Below, piece by piece: positions 6,924 to 13,252 of a DNA stretch of 13,252 bases. The DNA is from Desulfobacterales bacterium. Lineage in GTDB: Bacteria > Desulfobacterota > Desulfobulbia > Desulfobulbales > BM004. The stretch is taken from assembly GCA_030621655.1 (NCBI GenBank), contig JAUXHH010000025.1:1-13252 (forward strand), given 5' to 3'. The position numbers and the translations under genes are program-made. Each line of letters opens with the position of its first letter. Position 1 is the stretch's first letter. The notes below the pieces were generated by a model. It was given only the letters and a program-made list of their open reading frames with translations, was not told the DNA's origin and did no database searches.

Positions 6924-7859
6924 TTAATAAAGTTCTCCCGGTTTAAACCGTAAACCGATTTCCAGGGTGCTTTGATCCAATTGATCAGGGAAAGGAGGCA
7001 GCGGAGAGGCTTCTTTCAGGGCCTTTAAAACAAACTGGTTAAAATATATATTGTCAGATTTTCTTTCAAAAAAACTGTCTGTTACAAATCCATCCTTCCT
7101 GATTGTAATAATTAAAACTGCCTCAAGAGCATTATCCCAATTTTGCAGGTCTGGCAAGACCCAATGATCATGAATTTTCTGGTAAACTGCAGAAAGGTAC
7201 TGTTTCATATAAAAATCCGGTTCAATGCCCGTGCCTTTTGGGCCTGATACGCCGGCAGTTTTTGTTATGGAGCCGGTCCGCGCGGTTGTTGTTTTTTCGC
7301 TTGGGCCAGGAGTAGGGCCGGGTGTGTGTGTCTTTAATGAATCCGCCAGTTTGCTGACCGCATTCTTTGCAGCTTGGTCAGCTTCTGCCTTTGCCTCTTT
7401 AACTTCGGCCTTGGCCTTTATTCGCTGCACCATTTGGGATAATTTTGCTTTGTCGAGTGCTTCCTCTTCCTTGGTTTTTCCGACTTTTATTTTTTGTTTG
7501 ATCGGTTTTAAGGAGACTGGTTTGGTAATGGTTGTTTTGACAACAGAAGAGACTTCGGGTTTCACAGGTTGAATGCTGACGGCAGGTTTTTTTGCTTCCG
7601 GTTCAATCTGTCTGACCGCAGGTTTTGCTGCAGAGGTTTCAGCAGGAGAAGGCGAAGTCTCTGCAACTTCAATGGCGGTGAACAAATTGACCGTGTAAAT
7701 TTCCGGAAGTATGGTCGGTCGGTCGAAGAGGGTGGGCGCCAGCATGGCGAAGACCACTAGAATGATGTGCAGGCCTATGGAGAAGTGAAAGGGTTTTCTC
7801 CATTCGCTGGAAAGCGTGATGATTGGAGATATAAGGCCGCCTGACCCCAGAAGTTTCAT
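6924..7859 (-). CDS. tolA: TolA-like energy transducer (TonB/TolA C-terminal domain)
   Basis: This 311-residue protein has the TolA layout. There is one N-terminal membrane helix (about 24-45) with the S-x3-H pair (Ser27, His31 in FSIGLHII) that in TolA/TonB contacts the TolQ-TolR motor. A long periplasmic region follows: first Pro/Lys/Val-rich, then an Ala/Glu/Lys-rich helix (about 131-175), then a Gly/Thr/Pro linker. A TonB/TolA-type C-terminal domain (about 215-311) begins YMKQYLSAVYQKIHDHWVLP and continues AVLIITIRKDGFV. It would span the periplasm and connect the proton-driven motor to TolB and the outer membrane. The ATG overlaps the tolR stop as ATGA. It could also be called a TonB-family protein, but the position between tolR and tolB supports TolA. 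The central helix is shorter than in E. coli TolA. Confidence 0.9.
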   Translation of the reverse strand: MKLLGSGGLISPIITLSSEWRKPFHFSIGLHIILVVFAMLAPTLFDRPTILPEIYTVNLFTAIEVAETSPSPAETSAAKPAVRQIEPEAKKPAVSIQPVKPEVSSVVKTTITKPVSLKPIKQKIKVGKTKEEEALDKAKLSQMVQRIKAKAEVKEAKAEADQAAKNAVSKLADSLKTHTPGPTPGPSEKTTTARTGSITKTAGVSGPKGTGIEPDFYMKQYLSAVYQKIHDHWVLPDLQNWDNALEAVLIITIRKDGFVTDSFFERKSDNIYFNQFVLKALKEASPLPPFPDQLDQSTLEIGLRFKPGELY

Positions 7860-8281
7860 GGCTTCTTTTTTATGTCGGCCGGCTGGGTTATCATTCCCAG
7901 TTTGTCAAAACCTGAATCCTTAATATCGGCCATTACTGAGACAACGAGGCCGTAAGGCACCTTCTTGTCCGCCTTCAGAAATATTGGTTTTTCATGGTCA
8001 GCTTTTGACAGGGTACTCAACTGCTGCCGGAGCAGGGACTGATCCAGCTTGATATCATTAAAATAGATCTGACCGTCCTTTTTAATAGTTACCAGAAGAG
8101 GTTCCTCTTTCTGTCGTAAAGGTTTCGCAGTGGTCTCAGGCAGATCGACATCGACACCCTGGGTCATCATGGGGGCGGTTACCATGAATATGATCAGGAG
8201 CACAAGCATGACGTCAACAAGAGGCGTCACGTTGATTTCAGAAACCAGTCTTTTTGATCCGTTGGTACTACCGAATGCCAT
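7856..8281 (-). CDS. tolR: TolR, ExbD/TolR family proton-channel protein
   Basis: This 141-residue inner-membrane protein has a short cytoplasmic N-terminus. SEINVTPLVDVMLVLLIIFMV follows as the single membrane helix and carries the proton-conducting Asp (Asp23). The periplasmic domain (about 45-141) has the usual VDVDLPET, a VTIKKDGQIYFND strand and the PIFLKADKKVPYG block. With TolQ it uses the proton gradient to move TolA. AGGA lies nine bases before the ATG. It starts 23 bases after tolQ and overlaps tolA by four bases, so the three genes should be made together. Length is typical of the family. Confidence 0.95.
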   Translation of the reverse strand: MAFGSTNGSKRLVSEINVTPLVDVMLVLLIIFMVTAPMMTQGVDVDLPETTAKPLRQKEEPLLVTIKKDGQIYFNDIKLDQSLLRQQLSTLSKADHEKPIFLKADKKVPYGLVVSVMADIKDSGFDKLGMITQPADIKKKP

Positions 8282-8304
8282 AGCTTTGAGTCCTCAAAAA
8301 AATC

Positions 8305-9003
8305 TTATACCCTGGATAACAGATCCCGTTCCACCAGGTTCATAAAGTCAGCGGAAAATCCCTGCATATCGTTTTCCAGGTCAGAGAGTATATTGGCATA
8401 ATAGTTGAAGAAGATGACAGCGGGAATTGCAACTGCAAGCCCTGCCGCGGTGGCAACCAGGGCCTCGGATATACCGGGGGCAACCACGGCAAGTGAGGCA
8501 GAACCGCGCATGCCTATATCCTGAAACGACGTCATAATGCCCCATACTGTACCGAAAAGGCCTATAAATGGAGTTGCGCTTCCGGTCGTTGCCAGAAAGG
8601 ATAAATATCTGCCGAGTCCGGCTACCTGTTTGATCTCAGCTTTACGAAGCGCTCTTTTCAGGTTATCCATACTGGCCAATCTCATTTCCAGGGTTTCTTC
8701 AGCGCCCTGTTTAACTATCTTGCTGCGACCGAGTTTCTGCAGCTCGTTAAAGCCGAGGATGAATATGGATGCCTCAGGACTGCTTGGTAGTTCCTGGGCT
8801 GTCTTATAGGCATCGGCAAGGTTTTTGCTCTTCCAAAAAGTATCGATGAAGAAATCTGTTTCAGCCCTGGCCTTTCTATAAGATAGATGTTTCATGATTA
8901 TTACGGTCCAGGACACTAATGAAAAAACAAGAAGGAGAAGCATGACAAACTTCACCATCGGCCCGGCGGTTATGATCATTTGAAAAATGGTTAATTCTTG
9001 CAC
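8305..9003 (-). CDS. tolQ: TolQ, MotA/TolQ/ExbB family proton-channel protein
   Basis: This 232-residue inner-membrane protein has three membrane helices, at about residues 17-38, 133-157 and 178-202. The signature GSATPFIGLFGTVWGIM (141-157) and ISEALVATAAGLAVAIPAV (178-196) are the conserved pore helices of TolQ/ExbB. A large cytoplasmic loop lies between helices 1 and 2. It forms the pentameric stator with TolR that energises TolA. The start is a GTG at 9003 with AAGGAAA seven bases upstream. It is the first gene of the Tol operon, behind the promoter at 9113-9140, with a leader of about 100 bases. ExbB is the alternative name, but neighbouring tolB and cpoB settle the assignment. Confidence 0.94.
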   Translation of the reverse strand: MQELTIFQMIITAGPMVKFVMLLLLVFSLVSWTVIIMKHLSYRKARAETDFFIDTFWKSKNLADAYKTAQELPSSPEASIFILGFNELQKLGRSKIVKQGAEETLEMRLASMDNLKRALRKAEIKQVAGLGRYLSFLATTGSATPFIGLFGTVWGIMTSFQDIGMRGSASLAVVAPGISEALVATAAGLAVAIPAVIFFNYYANILSDLENDMQGFSADFMNLVERDLLSRV

Positions 9004-9112
9004 TGATATATTTCCTTTCTGGATCTCGTTGTGGATTGTTTGTCGTTATACCGAATAGGGAAGGGCGGACTCTTCCTTATAAAGCACTTCCAGTTATTGT
9101 AAGACCGACAAT

Positions 9113-9140
9113 ACTATATAATTTTTCTGGTTCATGTCAA
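9113..9140 (-). promoter_or_regulatory. Sigma70-like promoter for the Tol operon
   Basis: On the minus strand TTGACA (9135-9140), a perfect -35 box, is followed after 16 bases by TATAGT (9113-9118). It sits in the 214-base gap between the FabZ-like gene and tolQ, about 110 bases before the GTG. The gap also has a weak GGAAG...CTTCC inverted repeat at 9059-9076 in the leader. No classic terminator for the upstream fab genes was seen, so read-through is possible. Confidence 0.65.
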
Positions 9141-9217
9141 CAGGGTGATGCGTTAGAACCGTGATTTGACTGGTGCTCTGAAATGCAGAGTCTGTCCAGC
9201 CATTTTATTATGACGCT

Positions 9218-9685
9218 TCATGATGCACTTTTCGTGATTTCGGTTTCGGTAAGGGCGCAGGCGAAATCCACTTTCACAGCTGTTTTGTCTTCAACAAGCA
9301 CTTTTCCCTTAAAAAACCAGACGTTGCCGATATTTTCATCCAGAGTTACATGCATTCTGATGGTATCACCCGGTTTCACCTCTCTTTTGAATTTCGCCCC
9401 TTTGATTCTGGTGAGTACCGGTGCTTTCCTGCCTGCCTCTGCAGTTTGTCCTGAATCCTGCAGCATTTTGGCCATAAAGAGCGCACCTGTTTGAAAAACA
9501 GCCTCACAGAGCAGAACACCCGGCATTAAGGGATAACCGGGATAATGGCCCTGGAAAATATCAAGGTCAGGCGAAATGAATTTTTCCGCAACAATTGTCT
9601 TGGAATCATATGATATGACTGAATCGACCCAGAGGAAAGGGGGTCTGTGTGGAATTGCCTCATAAATATCCGGACTATAAGCCAC
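9218..9685 (-). CDS. FabZ-like 3-hydroxyacyl-ACP dehydratase
   Basis: This 155-residue hotdog-fold protein removes water from 3-hydroxyacyl thioesters to give trans-2-enoyl chains. The FabZ pattern is clear: IPHRPPFLWVDSV near the start, GHYPGYPLMPGVLLCEAVFQ carrying the catalytic His47 and Glu61 (14 residues apart, as in FabZ), and a downstream KGAKFKREVKPGD strand. The frame is open to 9736, but I chose the GTG at 9685 because GGAG lies seven bases upstream and homology begins just after it. This gives an 11-base overlap with fabG. Together with FabG and the CrtI-like oxidoreductases it probably serves a dedicated acyl or polyene pathway rather than housekeeping fatty acid synthesis. That is inference, and a second or only housekeeping fabZ cannot be excluded. 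Confidence 0.88.
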   Translation of the reverse strand: MAYSPDIYEAIPHRPPFLWVDSVISYDSKTIVAEKFISPDLDIFQGHYPGYPLMPGVLLCEAVFQTGALFMAKMLQDSGQTAEAGRKAPVLTRIKGAKFKREVKPGDTIRMHVTLDENIGNVWFFKGKVLVEDKTAVKVDFACALTETEITKSAS

Positions 9686-10427
9686 CTGTAATCTCCAGTA
9701 CGGCACCGCTGATGTATGAAGCCTGCTCTCCGGCAAGAAAAAGTACTGCAGTTGCTACTTCTTCAGGTTTTCCGAAACGTTTCATGGGGACCAGTTTTTT
9801 ATATTGAGCCAATTGATCAGCAGTCAGCCCTTCAAGCAGCTCGGTGTCTATAAAGCCCGGTGAGACACAGTTAACCGTAATTTTACGTTTTGCAGTTTCC
9901 TTTGATAAGGATCGCATCATGCCGATCTGGCCGGCTTTGGAAGCGGCATAATTGGTTTGTCCAGCAAATCCCATATGAGCCATGGGGGAAGTTATATGAA
10001 TAATTCTGCCATATTTCTGTTTCATCATGAGAAGCACAGCCTGCTTGGACATATTAAATGTGCCGGTCAGGTTAACATCAATCACACGGTGCCAGTCATC
10101 GGGCTGCATCATTGCCAGTACGGCATCCCTGCGAATGCCTGCATTATTCACCAGGATATCAATGGTGTCGAATTGCTGCTCGATGCCGTCAAAAAGTTTG
10201 AGGACTGAGGCTTGGTCAGATATGTCACACTGGTACAAAAAAAGTCTGTTTTCCTGAAAGGAGGCATTTTCTTGCCATTCCTGCATAAAAGAGTCTGCTG
10301 CTTTGCGGTTGGAGCTGTAAACGCCGATGACGGTAGCGCCTGCTTCAAGAAAGGCCATGGCTATCGCTTTTCCTATCCCACGGGTTGCGCCGGAGATCAC
10401 GGCTTTTCTTCCCTGAAAGTCAGTCAT
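9675..10427 (-). CDS. FabG-like 3-oxoacyl-ACP reductase (SDR family)
   Basis: This 250-residue short-chain dehydrogenase/reductase has the cofactor motif SGATRGIG (12-19), NNAG (94-97), Asn119 in DVNLTG, catalytic Ser147 (HITSPMA), and Tyr160/Lys164 in NYAASKAG. The C-terminal half has VNCVSPGFIDT and ends ISGAVLEITGGL, the normal FabG ending. It would reduce 3-oxoacyl-ACP to 3-hydroxyacyl-ACP with NADPH, feeding the FabZ-like dehydratase. AAGGAA lies six bases before the ATG. The gene starts 44 bases after the CrtI-like gene and overlaps the dehydratase, forming a tight ketoreductase-dehydratase pair. Length and active site are complete. Substrate specificity cannot be read from the sequence. 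Confidence 0.92.
   Translation of the reverse strand: MTDFQGRKAVISGATRGIGKAIAMAFLEAGATVIGVYSSNRKAADSFMQEWQENASFQENRLFLYQCDISDQASVLKLFDGIEQQFDTIDILVNNAGIRRDAVLAMMQPDDWHRVIDVNLTGTFNMSKQAVLLMMKQKYGRIIHITSPMAHMGFAGQTNYAASKAGQIGMMRSLSKETAKRKITVNCVSPGFIDTELLEGLTADQLAQYKKLVPMKRFGKPEEVATAVLFLAGEQASYISGAVLEITGGL
9693..9696 (-). promoter_or_regulatory. Ribosome binding site deciding the FabZ-like gene start
   Basis: GGAG on the minus strand lies seven bases before the GTG at 9685, inside the 3' end of fabG. It supports this start over the longer frame to 9736, whose extra N-terminal residues have no FabZ counterpart. Confidence 0.55.
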
Positions 10428-10471
10428 CTCTGTTTCCTTAAAATAGTTGCGTTAAATATCATAGGTTCTGA

Positions 10472-11881
10472 TTACAAGCCTCTTATATAACCATCCACAT
10501 CATTTGCCACGATGACACCGTAATTAATGGCTCCCAGCCAGCCGGACATGATGATCCCCACTGAACCGACATGAAAAAGACCGGGTACGGCCTTGAAAAT
10601 GGATCGTGAAATGTCAAGGCCTTCAAATTTTGTACCGAATGAGGTCCCCTTGGTATGCAGGGTGTAGCGATGGAAAGTTTTCGGGGTCGCTGCCTCAAGC
10701 CAGTCTATTTTCTGCCGAACATTTGGAATATAGCTTTCAAGATGATCAATGGTTCTTTCGATCATGGCCTGCTTTGCAGCTTCGTAATCACTATTGCTTA
10801 AGATGTCCCAATCGTCGAACTTGCCGTTCATCGACGCAACCACTGTGTAGCGGTTATGATCTGGTCTGGTTTTGGGATAATAGAGGGAAAAGGTCCTGCT
10901 CCTGGTATTCATATCCAGCAGTTCATCCGATGAGAATTTCTTTGCCGTGGAAACAAAAAGCAGATCACCGATGTCATCGATTTTCTCTTCCTTTTTAATA
11001 CCGATATAAACCTGGCAGCTTGAGGTGTTGACCCTCACAGTTTTAACCTTATCCAGGAATTCATCAGGAAAGGCGTCTCTACCTGCCAGGTCATTTATTG
11101 TATTGAGGATGCCGCTGTTTGAGACCACGGTGTTTGATTCAATAAAGCGGTCACCTACCTGGACACCTTGGACCTTGCCACCTTCCGTGACAATTCTGTC
11201 TACCCTGGAATTTTTACAGATAGTCACCCCGTTTTTCACAAGCTCGTCGGTCATCATACCAATAAGGTGGTCGGTTCCCCCTTTAAAAGTAAAAACTCCT
11301 TTATTCATGAAATTCGAAAAAACTATGCCATAGGTGATGGCAGGGTCCATCAGGGTGGAGCCGTTGGCATAGGTTATAGGTTCCATCAGCAACCGGTGCA
11401 CATCGTCGCGCCCGGGAAAAAATTTTTCAAACAGGTCCAAGGTGGACATGCTTTGATCGTCATAAAAATTCATGGCCGCAACTGTATTGAAAAAATCATC
11501 AATCGTTGCCTGGGAAATCTGGAATTTATTTATCAGGATGTTGGTAAAGTCCTGGCGATCGAATGTAGTGGTAAGAGAAAACTGGGGGTTGTCGAAAACG
11601 ATTTTTTTCAGCTGGACAATGGATTCCATTATCTCCCGGTTCCAGTATTTACGGCATGTCTTAATCATGCCGTACGGGAAACCGTGAAGCGAGACATCAA
11701 AGATATGCCCCTTGCGTTTAAACCAGGCTGCCAGGCCTCCCAGTTGATGGTGATGCTCAAGCAGAAGAACAGAGTGGCCGCTTCTGGCAAGACGGTTTGC
11801 AGATGTAAGGCCTCCAAGGCCTGAACCTATTACTATGACGTTGTAGCGCTCACCTGCGCCACTAATGGATTTGTGCAGCAT
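10472..11881 (-). CDS. CrtI-like (phytoene desaturase family) FAD-dependent oxidoreductase, complete copy
   Basis: This 469-residue flavoprotein starts with a Rossmann FAD-binding fold: VIVIGSGLGGLTSANRLARSG (GxGxxG at 19-24), with Glu42 in LLLEHHHQLGG for the ADP-ribose. FKRKGHIFDVSLHGF follows, the usual second conserved block. The C-terminus has VPGLFHVGSVGIIMSGWLGAINYG, the FAD-closing motif of the family. Members desaturate or isomerise carotenoids, retinol or long acyl/polyene chains. Here carotenoid genes such as crtB are absent, while fabG and fabZ follow directly, so the substrate is more likely an acyl-ACP or a product derived from it (inference). The ATG at 11881 has no clear Shine-Dalgarno site; a stop codon three codons upstream rules out a longer start. 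It lies 29 bases after a second, truncated family member. Confidence 0.85.
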   Translation of the reverse strand: MLHKSISGAGERYNVIVIGSGLGGLTSANRLARSGHSVLLLEHHHQLGGLAAWFKRKGHIFDVSLHGFPYGMIKTCRKYWNREIMESIVQLKKIVFDNPQFSLTTTFDRQDFTNILINKFQISQATIDDFFNTVAAMNFYDDQSMSTLDLFEKFFPGRDDVHRLLMEPITYANGSTLMDPAITYGIVFSNFMNKGVFTFKGGTDHLIGMMTDELVKNGVTICKNSRVDRIVTEGGKVQGVQVGDRFIESNTVVSNSGILNTINDLAGRDAFPDEFLDKVKTVRVNTSSCQVYIGIKKEEKIDDIGDLLFVSTAKKFSSDELLDMNTRSRTFSLYYPKTRPDHNRYTVVASMNGKFDDWDILSNSDYEAAKQAMIERTIDHLESYIPNVRQKIDWLEAATPKTFHRYTLHTKGTSFGTKFEGLDISRSIFKAVPGLFHVGSVGIIMSGWLGAINYGVIVANDVDGYIRGL

Positions 11882-11910
11882 AACGTGTTATTGAAAATTA
11901 AAAGTTGTGA

Positions 11911-13173
11911 TTAAATCTTGTTGAGGATGTGTTGGTTCACCATTGTTACTCCGCTGAGCATTGAACCGACTATCCCCAGATATCCCTGGTCGGTTCCGGC
12001 AATATAAAGGTTCTCAAAGTTTGTTTTTCCGTCCTTGATTTTTTCCGGACTGCCGTATACTGCTCCCTGGGACCGTGAAGTATACCGTTCAATCGTCACA
12101 GGTGTAAAAGAGTCTTCATATACAATGTTTTCACTGTAATTCCCAATAATTTTGCCAATAACTTTTTTAGACTTCTCTACCCATTGCGTTTTCATTGCAG
12201 GATAAAGTGTCTTGTCATCATTATTATAAGCCTGACGCCACTTGTCATAATTGGCTATATGCGTGACCCGGAGTTGGACGGTATCCTCTTCTTTGTTTCC
12301 CTGAAAGTTGCCGGGGAAGCAAATTACCCCGCTGTTTAGATCAACTGCGTCATCAGGACGATGATATGAAAACTTCTCAGAAAGGTTAAAGAAAATAATG
12401 GTTCGGTCCTTCGGAAGATTCTCGCATGCAGATTTGTCCAAAAGGTAGATTGATTCAATGAAGCTTAAGCGGCCTGAAATTTGATCCACGTCTGATGTTG
12501 AAAATGTCGCAGCTGTATCAGAGGTGGGGAAAAATTTTTTGGTTTCCGGGAAGCCTGCTGTGGATATAAGACTCTCACAGAGGATTACTTCACCCGCAGC
12601 GGTCCGCACCCCTGAAACCTTGTTGTTTTCCGCGAGAACTTCTTTGACACCGCCAGTAAGCTCAATTTCACCGTCGAAACTCTTATAGTGGGTCAGGAGA
12701 AGGTCGAGGAACTCCTTGATCGTGCCTTCAGGCCTGAAAAAACCTTCCTGTAAAATAGCACGAAAGAGTATGACAAACTGGCTGAGATCCATATCATCCT
12801 CTTGGCTGGCACCATAGAACATGAGAGGGCAGAAGAGCATTTCGACAAATAATCTGTCTTGCAGAAAGGAGGAAACAAATTCCCGTGCAGAGATTTTGGG
12901 GCGTGGAATAAAAGGATCATACTGGTCCAGTTCTGCTACCATTTTTTCAAACTGCCTAGCTGAGTCGGGAAAAGATTTTGTTATCTGTTTCAGCAGCAGG
13001 TTGAAGTCATTTGAAAAACAGAGGCTTTTTCTATCCGGAAAGAGTATTTCTGAAGAGTACTGCTCATGCAGAATCAGATTGCGCCGTGGAATTTTTAATT
13101 GCCGTAGCAAGCGGTTTAAGGGAGCATGCTTATCTTCAGGCGGAGCAAAGTTGCTGATGGCGTGCAGTCCGGC
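11911..13173 (-). CDS. Second CrtI-like FAD-dependent oxidoreductase, N-terminal FAD-binding part missing at a junction
   Basis: The readable product begins AGLHAISNFAPPEDKHAPLN and runs about 420 residues to the closing FENLYIAGTDQGYLGIVGSMLSG, an FAD-binding C-terminus like CrtI. AGLHA aligns with VSLHG (residues 63-67) of the neighbouring copy. About 60 N-terminal residues, including the GxGxxG loop, are therefore missing. Just upstream the frame runs into RNase Y-like sequence and a TAG at 13177-13179. A TTG at 13110 is the first start-like codon but lies inside conserved sequence, so it is unlikely to be a true start. The middle has ELTGGVKEVLAENNKVSGVRT, the substrate-domain crossover typical of the family. 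If complete in the real genome it would be the first gene of the crt/fab group and might act with the second copy. As given, it should not bind FAD. Confidence 0.75.
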   Translation of the reverse strand, partial: AGLHAISNFAPPEDKHAPLNRLLRQLKIPRRNLILHEQYSSEILFPDRKSLCFSNDFNLLLKQITKSFPDSARQFEKMVAELDQYDPFIPRPKISAREFVSSFLQDRLFVEMLFCPLMFYGASQEDDMDLSQFVILFRAILQEGFFRPEGTIKEFLDLLLTHYKSFDGEIELTGGVKEVLAENNKVSGVRTAAGEVILCESLISTAGFPETKKFFPTSDTAATFSTSDVDQISGRLSFIESIYLLDKSACENLPKDRTIIFFNLSEKFSYHRPDDAVDLNSGVICFPGNFQGNKEEDTVQLRVTHIANYDKWRQAYNNDDKTLYPAMKTQWVEKSKKVIGKIIGNYSENIVYEDSFTPVTIERYTSRSQGAVYGSPEKIKDGKTNFENLYIAGTDQGYLGIVGSMLSGVTMVNQHILNKI

Positions 13174-13252
13174 GCGCTAGGCCAGTTGTTCGTCGGCGCC
13201 GATTTCGGCGGCCATTACGCCGGCGAGATGGGCGACTTCAATGACGTGCTTG
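13165..13252 (-). pseudogene. rny: Fragment of RNase Y HD domain, interrupted by TAG and joined to the CrtI-like gene
   Basis: Read on the minus strand from the right edge this encodes KHVIEVAHLAGVMAAEIGAD, then EQLA, a TAG codon (13177-13179) and RAGL. From memory, RNase Y proteins read LKHSIEVAHLAGLLASELG...LAKRAGLLHDIGKA, so the match is strong and the stop replaces the conserved Lys (AAG to TAG). The next expected LHDIGK, which holds the HD metal ligands, is replaced by HAISNF of the CrtI-like protein in the same frame. The segment is much richer in GC, especially at third positions, than the rest of the window. A chimera is the likeliest explanation. No intact RNase Y function can come from this piece. 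Confidence 0.65.

Noticed and set aside
9171..9185. CTCTG-AAATG-CAGAG hairpin after the FabZ-like gene as a terminator
   Set aside because: The stem is only 5 bases and no T-run follows on the minus strand. It is not an intrinsic terminator by normal criteria.
11168..11824. Plus-strand frame of 218 residues opposite the complete CrtI-like gene
   Set aside because: It is antisense to a gene with clear FAD motifs. Its composition is not protein-like and it shows no recognisable domain.
13108..13110. TTG at 13110 as the true start of the second CrtI-like gene
   Set aside because: Conserved family sequence (AGLHAISNF, then PPEDKHAPLNRLL) continues upstream of it in frame. The gene is truncated by the junction rather than starting here.
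10472..13173. Carotenoid biosynthesis cluster
   Set aside because: The only carotenoid-like genes are the two CrtI-family flavoproteins. No phytoene synthase, GGPP synthase or cyclase is present, and the neighbours are fatty-acid enzymes.

Overview
The window looks like chromosomal DNA from a Gram-negative bacterium, most likely a member of the Desulfobacterota (Desulfobulbales-like). This is inferred from a Tol system with an AmpG permease, the types of protein present, a base composition that looks like mid-40s % GC by eye, and a desaturase/FabG/FabZ gene group that I recall from this lineage. No rRNA, tRNA, CRISPR array or intact mobile element was seen, and no stretch over 300 bases lacks a gene.

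Layout, left to right. (1) At 3-965 (+) is the 3' end of a large helicase gene: a DUF1998 zinc-cysteine region of the MrfA/YprA type, continuous with a DEDD-type exonuclease domain of the YprB/MrfB type. Everything after it is on the minus strand. (2) 1055-1525 encodes a secreted protein with two SH3b domains and has its own sigma70-like promoter. (3) 1673-4339 is a compact group read in the order ampG, tlyA, DUF3047. It covers import of cell-wall muropeptides, rRNA methylation and a secreted protein of unknown function. (4) 4422-9003 is a Tol envelope operon read tolQ, tolR, tolA, tolB, cpoB (ybgF), behind a good sigma70-like promoter at 9113-9140. The usual pal gene is absent. (5) 9218-13173 is a tightly packed group read as a truncated CrtI-like FAD oxidoreductase, a second complete CrtI-like FAD oxidoreductase, a FabG-type ketoreductase and a FabZ-type dehydratase. 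This looks like part of a pathway for an unusual or polyunsaturated acyl chain (polyene-like or ladderane-like), with the rest of the pathway outside the window.

The last ~90 bases (13165-13252) do not belong with the rest. They are GC-rich and encode, on the minus strand, a piece of the RNase Y HD domain interrupted by a TAG codon. It is joined in frame to the truncated CrtI-like gene exactly where that gene's FAD-binding N-terminus should be. This is best read as a chimeric junction (assembly, amplification or illegitimate recombination), possibly at a short shared sequence.

The most useful leads are the CrtI/CrtI/FabG/FabZ group, the MrfA-MrfB fusion, the Tol operon without pal, and the RNase Y/CrtI junction.
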